From: Desulfobacula sp.
Lineage (GTDB): Bacteria > Desulfobacterota > Desulfobacteria > Desulfobacterales > Desulfobacteraceae
DNA: 64,000 nt
Reading direction: 5' to 3'
Assembly (NCBI GenBank): GCA_018645325.1
Contig: JABGOU010000011.1
Location: 25,353-89,352, forward strand
Below are positions 49,036 through 57,400 of this stretch, one piece after another. The translations under genes and the position numbers were made by a program. Below the pieces are notes generated by a model. The model had not been told where the DNA came from. It ran no database searches and worked only from the letters and a program-made list of their open reading frames with translations. The stretch's first letter is position 1. Every line of letters begins with the position of its first letter.

Positions 49036-50312
49036 TATCGTATTTCCACTTTTAGGCGCTGCCGTATCAGAAGACTTTGAGTTTCCGGATATTTACTATT
49101 GTCGGGCTCAATAATAATATGACCCAGCAGCCATGAATCATAATCCTCAGGCGGCATTATAATTTTATGCCCTGGTTTCCGAATGATACGAATCTGCTTT
49201 ACCCGCTTATCATCAACCAGTAAATTAGTATTTAAACCATTGAACACTCCAGCTTTGTTGGCGTGTATCCGCAATCCGATATGAGGTTTAAAAGGTATAT
49301 ATCCATTGACTGGTAATGTCTTTTGTTCGGCAAAATCCAAAGTCAGCCCAAGAATATCTATATTGCCGGCTTCTTTAAGCAAAAAAGGGAGACAATCCCC
49401 GCCTGGTCTTGGAGTCATTTCTATAAGGACTGGAAAATGGTCTTCCACAATAAAATCAACCATACAGATTGCTCTTTTAAGTCCTAATGACTGCGCAGCA
49501 TTTAATAGGACTGTTTCAATACCTGAGATACTCATTTGACCCGGCAGGGATGCAGGAAGCATATAGCCTGAAACAGTTCCAAAAGGTTGACTATCGGATT
49601 TTATTTTCCGGGAAAGCCGAATGATTTTAACATTTTTATTGTCGACGATGAAATCGCAGCTATACTCTGATCCTATTATACATTCTTCAGCAAGCATCAA
49701 AAAATTTTTAGAAGTATATTGATTGAACAGCCTATTTTGCTCTCTATCAACTAATCCCTTTTTCAAAGTCTCAAATGCCTGGTCACAATCCTCGGAGGTC
49801 TTACTTTTGAACACCAGTTCACTACCGCTGCCACAAAATGGTTTTAGTACTATTCCATTTTTATACTTTGTTAAAAACTGCCTGGCTTCCTCTGCTGAGT
49901 TTACAGGGAGGACGGCAGGACAGCGGATACCTGATTCTTCCCATATTTTTTTTGAAATATACTTGTCCCTGCAGTTCTGAATAGCTTGGATATCGGGATA
50001 GCTTACTTTAAATTTTGATGCAATCACGGATGCAGTTTCCATGGATTCGCAATCAAAACAAGCCACTCCTGTTATTCTCTGGTTCCATTTCTCAAGATGC
50101 TTTTTAAGTTCTTTTTTAATAAATTCAATATTCTCAAGCCGGATAATGAGCTCATCTGCTGGATCAGGTGAAGATTCTTTTGCCTTCTTTCTGACCTCTG
50201 GCTCGGTTAAAAAAAGAGCTCTTCCCGGATAGGCTGTCTGAATCCAATCTATATAATCTGAAGTTGTCCCGACAACCAGGACTTTATCAAGCGCATAATG
50301 CTTCTTTTTCAT
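49035..50312 (-). CDS. ATP-grasp ligase
   Basis: A 425-aa protein: an N-terminal pre-ATP-grasp domain (about 1-110), then ATP-grasp motifs. These are NCRDKYISKKIWEESGIRCPAV, GIVLKPFCGSGSELVF (nucleotide loop), LAEECIIGSEYSCDFIVDN, and VDFIVEDHFPVLIEMTPRPGGDCLP with the metal-binding glutamates. This is the carboxylate-amine/thiol ligase class (carnosine-synthase-like). A longer frame upstream reads into the GNAT gene, so I use ATG 50312 with GGAG nearby. It overlaps the GNAT gene by 26 bases. It may join an amino acid to a carrier or peptide. Confidence 0.85.
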   Translation of the reverse strand: MKKKHYALDKVLVVGTTSDYIDWIQTAYPGRALFLTEPEVRKKAKESSPDPADELIIRLENIEFIKKELKKHLEKWNQRITGVACFDCESMETASVIASKFKVSYPDIQAIQNCRDKYISKKIWEESGIRCPAVLPVNSAEEARQFLTKYKNGIVLKPFCGSGSELVFKSKTSEDCDQAFETLKKGLVDREQNRLFNQYTSKNFLMLAEECIIGSEYSCDFIVDNKNVKIIRLSRKIKSDSQPFGTVSGYMLPASLPGQMSISGIETVLLNAAQSLGLKRAICMVDFIVEDHFPVLIEMTPRPGGDCLPFLLKEAGNIDILGLTLDFAEQKTLPVNGYIPFKPHIGLRIHANKAGVFNGLNTNLLVDDKRVKQIRIIRKPGHKIIMPPEDYDSWLLGHIIIEPDNSKYPETQSLLIRQRLKVEIR

Positions 50313-51249
50313 GGGAACTCCATTTAAACTGTGTGACAGCCTTGTTGATGGATATCTCATACAACGGCATAGGAGACAGATGGAACCTTTTTTTCCAGTT
50401 AAAATCACCGCAAAGAAAATCAACCATATCAAACCGCTGCTGGCAAGACCATTCCATGTGATGAAGATTAATGATTTTCGCAATGCCTGGGAATTCAGCG
50501 TTTGTTCCACCCGCAAATAAAGTATAGGTATTATTGAATATACCCCCCATATCCACTGCAGCAATTTTCCCTCCAACCAGGATTGTGACGATTCTGAGCA
50601 TTCCCATCTCACTTAAAAAAGATGCCAGCCGATCAAACGCGTTATAGAATCTTGGATCATCAAAATAAGAATCATTGGCAAATGCCTTTTGATTCATTGC
50701 AAACATATGTTCAAGATCTTTTATCTTGTTAAATCTGAAAGTAAGTCGCTGACTTTCCAATTTAGCAAATTCATTCCGGATTTTTTTTCGGGACTTCCCG
50801 GAAAAACCAAGCCAATAGTTTTCAAATAAATAATCGTACATCCCTGGATAAAAATGATAGCCGATTTCGTCCTCCCTGACATGGTGATCCCCTTTGAGAA
50901 TCGAATCCCAGGATAAATACCTTAAATGTAATGAACTTGGCACAGCGTCGAGTAATATTTTAAATACTTCATGGTTTTCTGCAACAACACGATTTTGCTC
51001 CAGCCATGTTTTTCCCTTCCATGTTTCACCTGGAAAAAATACAAATTTATCCGAATCCTCATTCCAACTCAGTGGCAGAAAGCCCTGTATACTTCCACCG
51101 TTTTCAATTGTATGAAACTGCAAAGGATTTAAATAGGCCTCATGAAAACAGAAACGAACCTGCCAAAGGTCAAAAATCCCTTTAGCCGGCCAGACTTTTT
51201 CCCAGATTTGCCGGCATTGTTCTGGATCGCTATATATCTCATGTCTCAT
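50287..51249 (-). CDS. GNAT-fold (FemAB/BioF2-like) acyltransferase
   Basis: A 320-aa protein with a central SGKSRKKIRNEFAKLESQRLTFRF segment and a C-terminal GNAT core (KIAAVDMGGIFNNTYTLFAGG, then NLHHMEWSCQQRFDMVDF and GDFNWKKRFHLSPMPLY). It resembles BioF2-like GNAT acyltransferases related to FemAB transferases that use aminoacyl-tRNA or acyl donors. It probably transfers an acyl or aminoacyl group. The donor is not visible. It follows the SpeD-like gene with a 12-base gap. Confidence 0.8.
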   Translation of the reverse strand: MRHEIYSDPEQCRQIWEKVWPAKGIFDLWQVRFCFHEAYLNPLQFHTIENGGSIQGFLPLSWNEDSDKFVFFPGETWKGKTWLEQNRVVAENHEVFKILLDAVPSSLHLRYLSWDSILKGDHHVREDEIGYHFYPGMYDYLFENYWLGFSGKSRKKIRNEFAKLESQRLTFRFNKIKDLEHMFAMNQKAFANDSYFDDPRFYNAFDRLASFLSEMGMLRIVTILVGGKIAAVDMGGIFNNTYTLFAGGTNAEFPGIAKIINLHHMEWSCQQRFDMVDFLCGDFNWKKRFHLSPMPLYEISINKAVTQFKWSSHEKEALCA

Positions 51250-51261
51250 ATTTCTGCTCCT

Positions 51262-51651
51262 TTATTGTCTATAAGTCACATGCAGCTTGGACAAAGACCC
51301 TCCAAAGTATTCCTGGGCAAAAGTTCTGACTTTTTCCGGATCATAAGCTTTACAACTGAATACATCGAGATAGGTTACATTAGATTTGTTTGCAAAATGT
51401 GCAGAAATCAATGATGTCTCTATCAATTGGACCATGGAAAAGCCTGCAACCTTTTCATCTTCTCCAAAATGAATAACCTGAGTTTCTCCGAACCGTTTCA
51501 TCTCGATCAAATCACAGAGTTCAATAACAAATTTTTTGATAAGTTCTGCATCTCGGATTTTATCAGGATCGCACCCATAAATATCTATTGCTGATGCTAT
51601 GCCCCAGACCTCCGGTGCCACTTCGTATTTAATTGCTGACGATGTATTCAT
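51262..51651 (-). CDS. Pyruvoyl-type decarboxylase of the AdoMet decarboxylase (SpeD/SpeH) family
   Basis: A 129-aa protein matching the short AdoMetDC class. Using the Bacillus SpeH spacing (Ser63, His68, Cys83), Ser80, His85 and Cys100 fall at the same intervals in VQLIETSLISAHF and YLDVFSC. The proenzyme would self-cleave between Thr79 and Ser80; the family normally has Glu-Ser. The residue after the serine is Leu in place of His. Related homologues have become ornithine or arginine decarboxylases, so the substrate may not be AdoMet. There is no aminopropyltransferase gene nearby. Confidence 0.82.
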   Translation of the reverse strand: MNTSSAIKYEVAPEVWGIASAIDIYGCDPDKIRDAELIKKFVIELCDLIEMKRFGETQVIHFGEDEKVAGFSMVQLIETSLISAHFANKSNVTYLDVFSCKAYDPEKVRTFAQEYFGGSLSKLHVTYRQ

Positions 51652-51684
51652 TTCAATAATCCTTTCATTTTTTTTTAAAATTTG

Positions 51685-51846
51685 TTACCACTCTTCAAAT
51701 CCGATTTTCTGTTTCTGCGATTTTTTGTTTAGCTTACGTCGAAGATGTTTGATTTCCATTCTATCCTGCCAGTCAAGCGTTTCATCATAAGTATCCCTGA
51801 ATTTTGGAGCTTTATGCTTGGTTTCTCTGAACTTTTCTCTGGCCAT
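51685..51846 (-). CDS. Basic 53-aa protein, first gene of the sigma-54 operon
   Basis: The ATG at 51846 is preceded by AGAGG at the right spacing; a TTG 36 bases upstream is less likely. The protein is very basic (MAREKFRETKHKAPKFRD..., RRKLNKKSQKQK) and ends IGFEEW. No family recognised. It could be a nucleic-acid-binding or ribosomally made peptide substrate. Its final acidic-Trp end recalls the ending of the Zn-ribbon protein at the other end of the operon (DENAW), which may be coincidence. Confidence 0.55.
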   Translation of the reverse strand: MAREKFRETKHKAPKFRDTYDETLDWQDRMEIKHLRRKLNKKSQKQKIGFEEW

Positions 51847-51915
51847 TTTAGTTTTCCTCTTAGATTCTTTTTCATTATTCAAGTTTATATAAGCGGTTGC
51901 GCTCAGAAAACAGTT

Positions 51916-51931
51916 AGCAGGATGTATGCCA
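51916..51931 (-). promoter_or_regulatory. Sigma-54 promoter of the decarboxylase/ligase operon
   Basis: On the minus strand TGGCATACATCCTGCT: GG and GC exactly 10 bases apart, matching TGGCAC-N5-TTGC at most positions. Transcription should start near 51905, about 60 bases before the first gene (ATG 51846). A sigma-54 activator gene is encoded divergently. Confidence 0.72.
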
Positions 51932-52176
51932 GAAAAACAACAAAAGAATAAATTTTATATATCTTTTAATTTCAATAAGTTAGGCAGTCTTATTTTTGGT
52001 GGTTCAACTGGGATTGTTCGGTAAATCATTACTTATTTATAAGCTTATAGTATTTTTTTACTGTTTTTGTTAAAGTTTTGACAATAACTTTAAACATGTC
52101 CATTGATTTGCTAAATAATTATTGTTATTTATGAGTGTTATGAAAAGAAATGGCTTTATAATAGTTTTTTAAACCT

Positions 52177-52192
52177 CGGTATAATATTACCG
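52177..52192 (+). promoter_or_regulatory. Inverted repeat before the regulator gene
   Basis: CGGTA and TACCG arms with a 6-base spacer, 18 bases before the ATG at 52211. It could be an operator or an mRNA hairpin; the spacer resembles a -10 element (TATAAT). Confidence 0.35.
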
Positions 52193-52210
52193 AAAAAGAT
52201 GTGGGGATTT

Positions 52211-53626
52211 ATGCTCGTAAGAATCGCTTGTGCCATCAAAGAAAAAAAAATTTTTTCCCACATAAAACACTATTTGTCAAAATTGGATGTGCAGCTTATA
52301 AGCAACCACGATGGAAAAATGCCTTGGCAGGAACTTGCAACAAGCTGCGCAGATATTTTCATTGTCAGTCTATCCATTATCCCTAAACCCATAGATTCAA
52401 GCATTGATCTGATTAATAAATTACCGGAGAAACCAATTTCAATCGTGCTTCATGAGGAAGATTCTTCCGAAGAACAAACCAAGCTCCTCTCTAACGGTAT
52501 TGATGTTGTATTATATTCCGGTGTATCGCCGGAAAGCCTTTGTGAGGCTATCGAAAGCACAATTGAATCCAGGCGGCAGTTCAATTATTCTATGCGCGTT
52601 GACCGCCGGGGTAGATTTCAGCCCCGGTTGAATGATTTCATTTCCAACAGTAAAGCTATGCAGGTCTTTTTATACGAAACACAACAATTTGTAAAAAGTG
52701 ACTCCAGCATACTATTACTCGGTGAAACCGGTGTGGGCAAAGAACATCTTTCAAAGGCAATCCATGCTGAAAGCAACCGTGCAAGTGGACCTTTTATACC
52801 CATAAATATGGCTGCAATACCCGAACAATTAATGGAAAGTGAATTGTTTGGCCATGAACGTGGTGCGTTTACAGGTGCAGTTCGCTCAAGACGAGGAGCA
52901 TTTGAAATGGCTCATCAGGGTACTTTATTCCTCGATGAAATAGGTGATATGTCCATGTCAATGCAGTCAAAACTGCTAAGAGTATTACAGGATCTAGAAT
53001 TTAGGCCTGTCGGTAGTGAAAAATCCGTTTGGGTGGATGTCAGAATCATCGCAGCGACAAATAAAAACCTTAAAGAAGCAATTGAACAGGGTGGCTTCCG
53101 TCAGGATCTGTATTACAGACTAAGTGTAGTTTCTCTCACATTACCACCTTTGAGAAAGAGAAAAGAGGATATACCATCTTTGGCCAATCATTTTTTGGGC
53201 ATGTTGACTAAAAAAACCGGGAAAAATATCACCAGATTTTCAAAAGAGGCAATGAGTGCTCTTTGCAGATATCGATGGCCGGGCAATATCAGGGAACTTA
53301 TGAATGTTATTGAGCGAGCTGTTCTGCTTTGCAGGCTTGATATAATTTCAATTCAGGATTTTCCGCAATCATTTGCAGGGGACACCCAACCTTTACTGAA
53401 TTCTGATAAGAATAATCTAATGCTTACAGCTGATTGGGAAAATAAGAGCCTATCTGAAGTAAAAAATGAAATTATTGATCAAATCGAGAAAGAGTATCTT
53501 CAAAAAGTTCTCATCAAAACAAAAGGAAGAGTAGGCCAAGCTGCTCAGATTGCAGGCATCCATCCAAGAGGGTTATATGGAAAAATGAAAAGATACGGTA
53601 TTGATAAATCCAAGTATAAATTATAG
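52211..53626 (+). CDS. Sigma-54-dependent transcriptional activator
   Basis: A 471-aa NtrC-type protein. The N-terminal ~130 residues have a receiver-like fold, but the position of the phospho-acceptor Asp reads IFIVSLS, so it is probably not phosphorylated. The AAA+ domain has GETGVGKEHL (Walker A), GAFTGA within HERGAFTGAVRS (sigma-54 contact), and LFLDEIGDM (Walker B). The C-terminal Fis-type helix-turn-helix is GRVGQAAQIAGIHPRGLYGKMKRYG. The start at 52211 follows GGGGA; an ATG at 52199 is possible. It likely activates the divergent operon. Confidence 0.95.
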   Translation: MLVRIACAIKEKKIFSHIKHYLSKLDVQLISNHDGKMPWQELATSCADIFIVSLSIIPKPIDSSIDLINKLPEKPISIVLHEEDSSEEQTKLLSNGIDVVLYSGVSPESLCEAIESTIESRRQFNYSMRVDRRGRFQPRLNDFISNSKAMQVFLYETQQFVKSDSSILLLGETGVGKEHLSKAIHAESNRASGPFIPINMAAIPEQLMESELFGHERGAFTGAVRSRRGAFEMAHQGTLFLDEIGDMSMSMQSKLLRVLQDLEFRPVGSEKSVWVDVRIIAATNKNLKEAIEQGGFRQDLYYRLSVVSLTLPPLRKRKEDIPSLANHFLGMLTKKTGKNITRFSKEAMSALCRYRWPGNIRELMNVIERAVLLCRLDIISIQDFPQSFAGDTQPLLNSDKNNLMLTADWENKSLSEVKNEIIDQIEKEYLQKVLIKTKGRVGQAAQIAGIHPRGLYGKMKRYGIDKSKYKL

Positions 53627-53635
53627 CTCCTTTCT

Positions 53636-54862
53636 TTAATTTCGGATGATATTGCCTTCTGCCATCACCAAAATCGGGAATGCCCCCAGATGAAAAGGAT
53701 CCTGATTCCATACTATGAGGCTTGCATCCTTCCCGGTTTCAATAGTTCCCAACCGATCTTCAAGATTAAGTATCCTTGCATTCTCAAATGTGATCAAGCT
53801 TATTGCTTTTTCAGGGGACATTTCCTGGATTAAAAAATATTTCAAGGAATCTCTGAGATGATGAGCAAGGACAACCGGGTGATCAGTCATGAGGCCGAAT
53901 TGGACACCTGAATCCATCAGGGGGATTACATTTTTATAGGATGCCTTATGTAATTCGACCTTGTAATCCAATGAGCTCATGGGACCATAAACTACGGGTA
54001 TATCGTTTTTTAAAAGTTCCCTGAAAATTTCCACATTGTGGATACTAGAAGCGTGCTCTGCCGTAATCTTCAGATTATATTTTTTTTTTAGGTCAATTAA
54101 GTATAAGGCATCATCTTCTTTATGCACATGGACCTTTATTGTTTTCTGTACAGTGAGTAGTTCAAATAATGCCCACTCCTCAGCAGAAAGAGCCAATTTA
54201 TATTCGTCATTAATCCATGCTTTATTCTGCAGCATTTCTTGATTTGAAAATTTTTTTCCATTTAATTCACTGTGTAAATGAAACAATGCTTTTTCTTTTT
54301 TTATTTTTGCCTGCTTTTCTTTTCTAAGGACTTTGGAAAATTCTTTCTCTAGAAGGCTTGCATTGCCCATACGGGTATTGTGACGTCCTGGTTTGGATTT
54401 GTATCCAGCTCTGGGATTATAGCCCAGGGCCATTTTAAAGCCAAAATCATCCACAACAGCCCCATTCCTGTTTAAAGCAAAATTTCTAATTGTAATGGCT
54501 TTCCCCCCGATCAGATTTCCACTGCCTGGGATAACACAACTGTATAAGACACCAAAATCAACTGCTTCAGTAAAAGCCCTATCATCAAAATATATACTGT
54601 CCACTGGGTTTTGCATGGGGGTAATTGTTTTAAGAGTATCGTCAACTTCTGATTCTTCTTTAGGTTCCCCCTGGCGTTCCATTCCAATATGTGAATGTGG
54701 ATCAATGAACGCTGGGGTAACAATACCTATTATGCCGCTTTTGTATTTCTTTTTTGACACATCAACAATCTTACCATTTTCTACTACTATGGTCGCATCT
54801 GTTGATTTCCTTTTACCGTCGTACAGAAGCTCTGCATGAATTATTGTTTTTGAAAATGACAT
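53636..54862 (-). CDS. Amidohydrolase of the imidazolonepropionase-like group
   Basis: A 408-aa TIM-barrel metal-dependent hydrolase. The metal-binding motif is DPHSHIGMER after VTPAFI. A central HVHKEDDALYLIDLKKKY segment and HASSIH supply more histidines. The aspartate near LMTDHPV completes the site. It ends in an IETGKDASLIVWNQDPF amidohydrolase C-terminal motif. The substrate is unknown. It converges with the regulator gene and may cleave or cyclise the product of the neighbouring operon, which is inference. Confidence 0.85.
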   Translation of the reverse strand: MSFSKTIIHAELLYDGKRKSTDATIVVENGKIVDVSKKKYKSGIIGIVTPAFIDPHSHIGMERQGEPKEESEVDDTLKTITPMQNPVDSIYFDDRAFTEAVDFGVLYSCVIPGSGNLIGGKAITIRNFALNRNGAVVDDFGFKMALGYNPRAGYKSKPGRHNTRMGNASLLEKEFSKVLRKEKQAKIKKEKALFHLHSELNGKKFSNQEMLQNKAWINDEYKLALSAEEWALFELLTVQKTIKVHVHKEDDALYLIDLKKKYNLKITAEHASSIHNVEIFRELLKNDIPVVYGPMSSLDYKVELHKASYKNVIPLMDSGVQFGLMTDHPVVLAHHLRDSLKYFLIQEMSPEKAISLITFENARILNLEDRLGTIETGKDASLIVWNQDPFHLGAFPILVMAEGNIIRN

Positions 54863-55023
54863 TTCCCTATCCTTATAAAAAGTGTGAATTAATATAAAGG
54901 TTAACTTTCAACTACATTTTTACATCTATTACATTAAATTTTCAATTTGATATATCACTTAAAACCATATATTTTAAAATTGAATGGATAAACTATTCAA
55001 TTTAACAGCGATTGGAAAATTAT

Positions 55024-55614
55024 ATGCTTACACCTTTTCAATACCAGGTTTCAGAATATGACTGCGTACCAACTTCTTTGATCAATGCTATTAGCTTTCT
55101 TTTCCACAGAAAAGAGATCCCGCCCATGGTCATTCGACATATTTATCTTTATTGTCTGGATACTGTAGGAAGAAATGCACGATTCGGTATTGGCGGGACC
55201 AGTAAATATGCTGTCAGACTTGTCGGTAACTGGCTCAATTCCTATCGCATGAAATCTTTTGCTGTCAGAACAAAATTTATTGACAAAGAAGCAGTCAAGA
55301 TTGACAAGGAGGGGAAGATTAACCAGTGCCTTGAAGAGGATGGTGTGGCCTTGTGCAACATATTGCTTACTAAACGAGAAGAACACTATCTAATGATTAC
55401 AGACATAGATGATCAATGGATCTATTGTTTTGACTCATATCGTAGATTCAGTGTTCGTGGTATGCAAAAAAATGTAGAGGTTTTGGAATCTCAGGATGGC
55501 AGAGGTGCAAATATCAGAATCAGACAAGACTGGTTCAATCAAAAGCTGAATGAAAGATTCTGTCTTGGCCCGCTTGATATTCGAGAAAGTCTTCTGATCT
55601 GGCGAATATCATGA
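55024..55614 (+). CDS. C39-like papain-fold protein
   Basis: A 196-aa protein with the active-site organisation of the C39-like peptidase family: Cys14 in QVSEYDCVPTSLINAISFLF, a histidine in EEHYLMITDI and an aspartate in YCFDSYRR, in the correct order. The catalytic triad appears complete, so it could process a peptide or act as an acyl/amide-forming enzyme. I use the ATG at 55024, 7 bases after GGAA; a TTG lies 12 bases upstream. There is no signal peptide, so it acts in the cytoplasm. Confidence 0.75.
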   Translation: MLTPFQYQVSEYDCVPTSLINAISFLFHRKEIPPMVIRHIYLYCLDTVGRNARFGIGGTSKYAVRLVGNWLNSYRMKSFAVRTKFIDKEAVKIDKEGKINQCLEEDGVALCNILLTKREEHYLMITDIDDQWIYCFDSYRRFSVRGMQKNVEVLESQDGRGANIRIRQDWFNQKLNERFCLGPLDIRESLLIWRIS

Positions 55615-55685
55615 AAGAAGTCGTGTCAAGGAATCTGGGTGAAACATAGATGCCCTCTTTTTTCATTACTTAAAAACAAGTGTAA

Positions 55686-56855
55686 TTACACGTGACTGCC
55701 AATAACATTGTGAGGCTTTTTCAGAAATAAACGTTGAAAGGAGAACCGTCGCATTATCGTTTCAACAGGACCGTTGTTATATTTCTTAAACCACAGGGAT
55801 ATTCCTTTTATGTATACAAAGAAAAAAAGTGTTGCACCTAAAACCGCTGAAATCACTCCCTGTGAGTTTGATACCTTGAAAATTTCACAAAATAGAATAA
55901 GAAAAACAATATGCCCAATGTAGATTGTCAAAGTATTTCGCCCCCCAATAATCATATACCTGACCAATTTTGTCTGCTTCGAGAGGGACAGTGACACTCC
56001 AGCCATCACAACAATAATACCGCTGCAAAGCCCTGAAACAACAGAAAAAGGAGTTGGTATGGTCAAATCGATTTCCATTATCCACCCAAGGGCGAGAAGC
56101 AATACCATATTGGTGTCGAAATGAGTTGATGAGGCTGAACGAATTGATTCTGAAAGGCTGACAAAATGCCTTGAAATCAATTCAATGAAAATGAGTAAAA
56201 ATAATCCAATTGTCATGATTCTTCTTCTCAAATATTTATCCTGTAAATCTAATCGCCCTAAAAACATACCGGCTATAAAAAATGCTGCCCAGGGAAACAC
56301 GGGATAATAACCAGTAAAAAAAAGATTGATCAGATGTGTGATTATAAAATTATAATATTGATCATCCTGCAGATTGCCGTAAATTTCAAAAAATTGAACA
56401 AGGCTGACCATCCAGAAGATGACTGCTGTTGTAAAAAGGAATCTATTTGATCTTACCGCCATAAAAACTCCAATAAAAATAAACACTGCGTAGAAATGGA
56501 GGATATCGGCTGCCCAGATAATTGAAAGAGTATATCCGGATAAAAACAAAAATGCAGCTCTATCGATCAATTTCCTTCTACTGCCTGGTCGAGGGTTGAC
56601 ATAACCAATGGTACCCGGATTTTTCATAAAAAGTGTCAAACCGATGCCAGAAACGATTACAAGTGCAACAGCAGCTCGTCTGTCAAGAAAATTAATAATA
56701 TCAGAAATCCACTCTGGATATGATTCGTGCAAAGACAAAGCGCCTTTGAAATTGATAATCAACATTAAAAGAATTGCAATTCCTCTTGCTATATCATAGC
56801 CGGCAATCCGGTTCTCTCCATTAACGGGCAATAGATATTCTTTTACCTGATACAT
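55686..56855 (-). CDS. Polytopic acyltransferase-like membrane protein (YeiB/HGSNAT-type)
   Basis: A 389-aa inner-membrane protein with about 10 helices. The N-terminal RIAGYDIARGIAILLMLIIN motif and the GRNTLTIYIGHIV segment match the DUF418/DUF1624 group (heparan-alpha-glucosaminide acetyltransferase-like), which transfers acyl groups across the membrane. It could modify a product of the adjacent operon. A weak sigma-54-like site lies upstream at 56960-56975. Confidence 0.75.
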   Translation of the reverse strand: MYQVKEYLLPVNGENRIAGYDIARGIAILLMLIINFKGALSLHESYPEWISDIINFLDRRAAVALVIVSGIGLTLFMKNPGTIGYVNPRPGSRRKLIDRAAFLFLSGYTLSIIWAADILHFYAVFIFIGVFMAVRSNRFLFTTAVIFWMVSLVQFFEIYGNLQDDQYYNFIITHLINLFFTGYYPVFPWAAFFIAGMFLGRLDLQDKYLRRRIMTIGLFLLIFIELISRHFVSLSESIRSASSTHFDTNMVLLLALGWIMEIDLTIPTPFSVVSGLCSGIIVVMAGVSLSLSKQTKLVRYMIIGGRNTLTIYIGHIVFLILFCEIFKVSNSQGVISAVLGATLFFFVYIKGISLWFKKYNNGPVETIMRRFSFQRLFLKKPHNVIGSHV

Positions 56856-56959
56856 TTTATTTTACCTGCTATTTTGGACCTTGGACAATTAAATTGTGGT
56901 TATAAGCAAACATTATTCGCAACATTCATAAACTGGCTAAGAAGCCCTGCAGAACCTTT

Positions 56960-56975
56960 AGCAATTTTGAGACCA
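56960..56975 (-). promoter_or_regulatory. Weak sigma-54-like site before the acyltransferase-like gene
   Basis: On the minus strand TGGTCTCAAAATTGCT: GG-N10-GC spacing and TTGCT agree, but the TGGCA part is off by two positions. It lies about 105 bases before the ATG. Confidence 0.4.
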
Positions 56976-57400
56976 ATCTGAATAAAATATCAAATTCAAG
57001 TTAAAGATTTTCAATCCTCCTTAATTGCATGTGTTTAAACAGATTCTTAAGGACATGCCGCAAGATTTTACATTTGTTCAACCATTTTTTTTGGCACTTT
57101 AAAAAAGAGGAATATGAATTTTTTGATGCAACATATTAAAGTAGAAACAAATTACCGATTTTATTCTGGTAAATTTTCACTATATTATAAGATAATTGCT
57201 GTATTTTAATAAAAGAGTTCTCTATTCATTTACATACTACCATAGTTTTATTATCGCCAAACTATTGTTTCAGTAACAATTTACTAAAAAAGCTATTAAA
57301 AGTATATTTTTACCGAAAAATCCAGATTTACCCTTCTAATCATTTTCCATTTTAAGTCGAGGATGGAATCTTCAGCAGGATTATTGGTGTTTAAAATACT

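Larger units (their letters stand above)
51847..52210 (+). other. Divergent regulatory region of the sigma-54 system
   Basis: About 360 bases between the small basic gene and the sigma-54 activator gene. It contains a sigma-54 promoter for the leftward operon (51916-51931) and an inverted repeat CGGTA-N6-TACCG (52177-52192) just before the activator start. The activator-binding sites should lie between them. It is AT-rich; no gene is seen. Confidence 0.6.

Noticed and set aside
50313-50612. 300-base longer start of the ATP-grasp gene
   Set aside because: It would read through the GNAT coding sequence in another frame, giving unrelated residues; the ATG at 50312 has a nearby GGAG.
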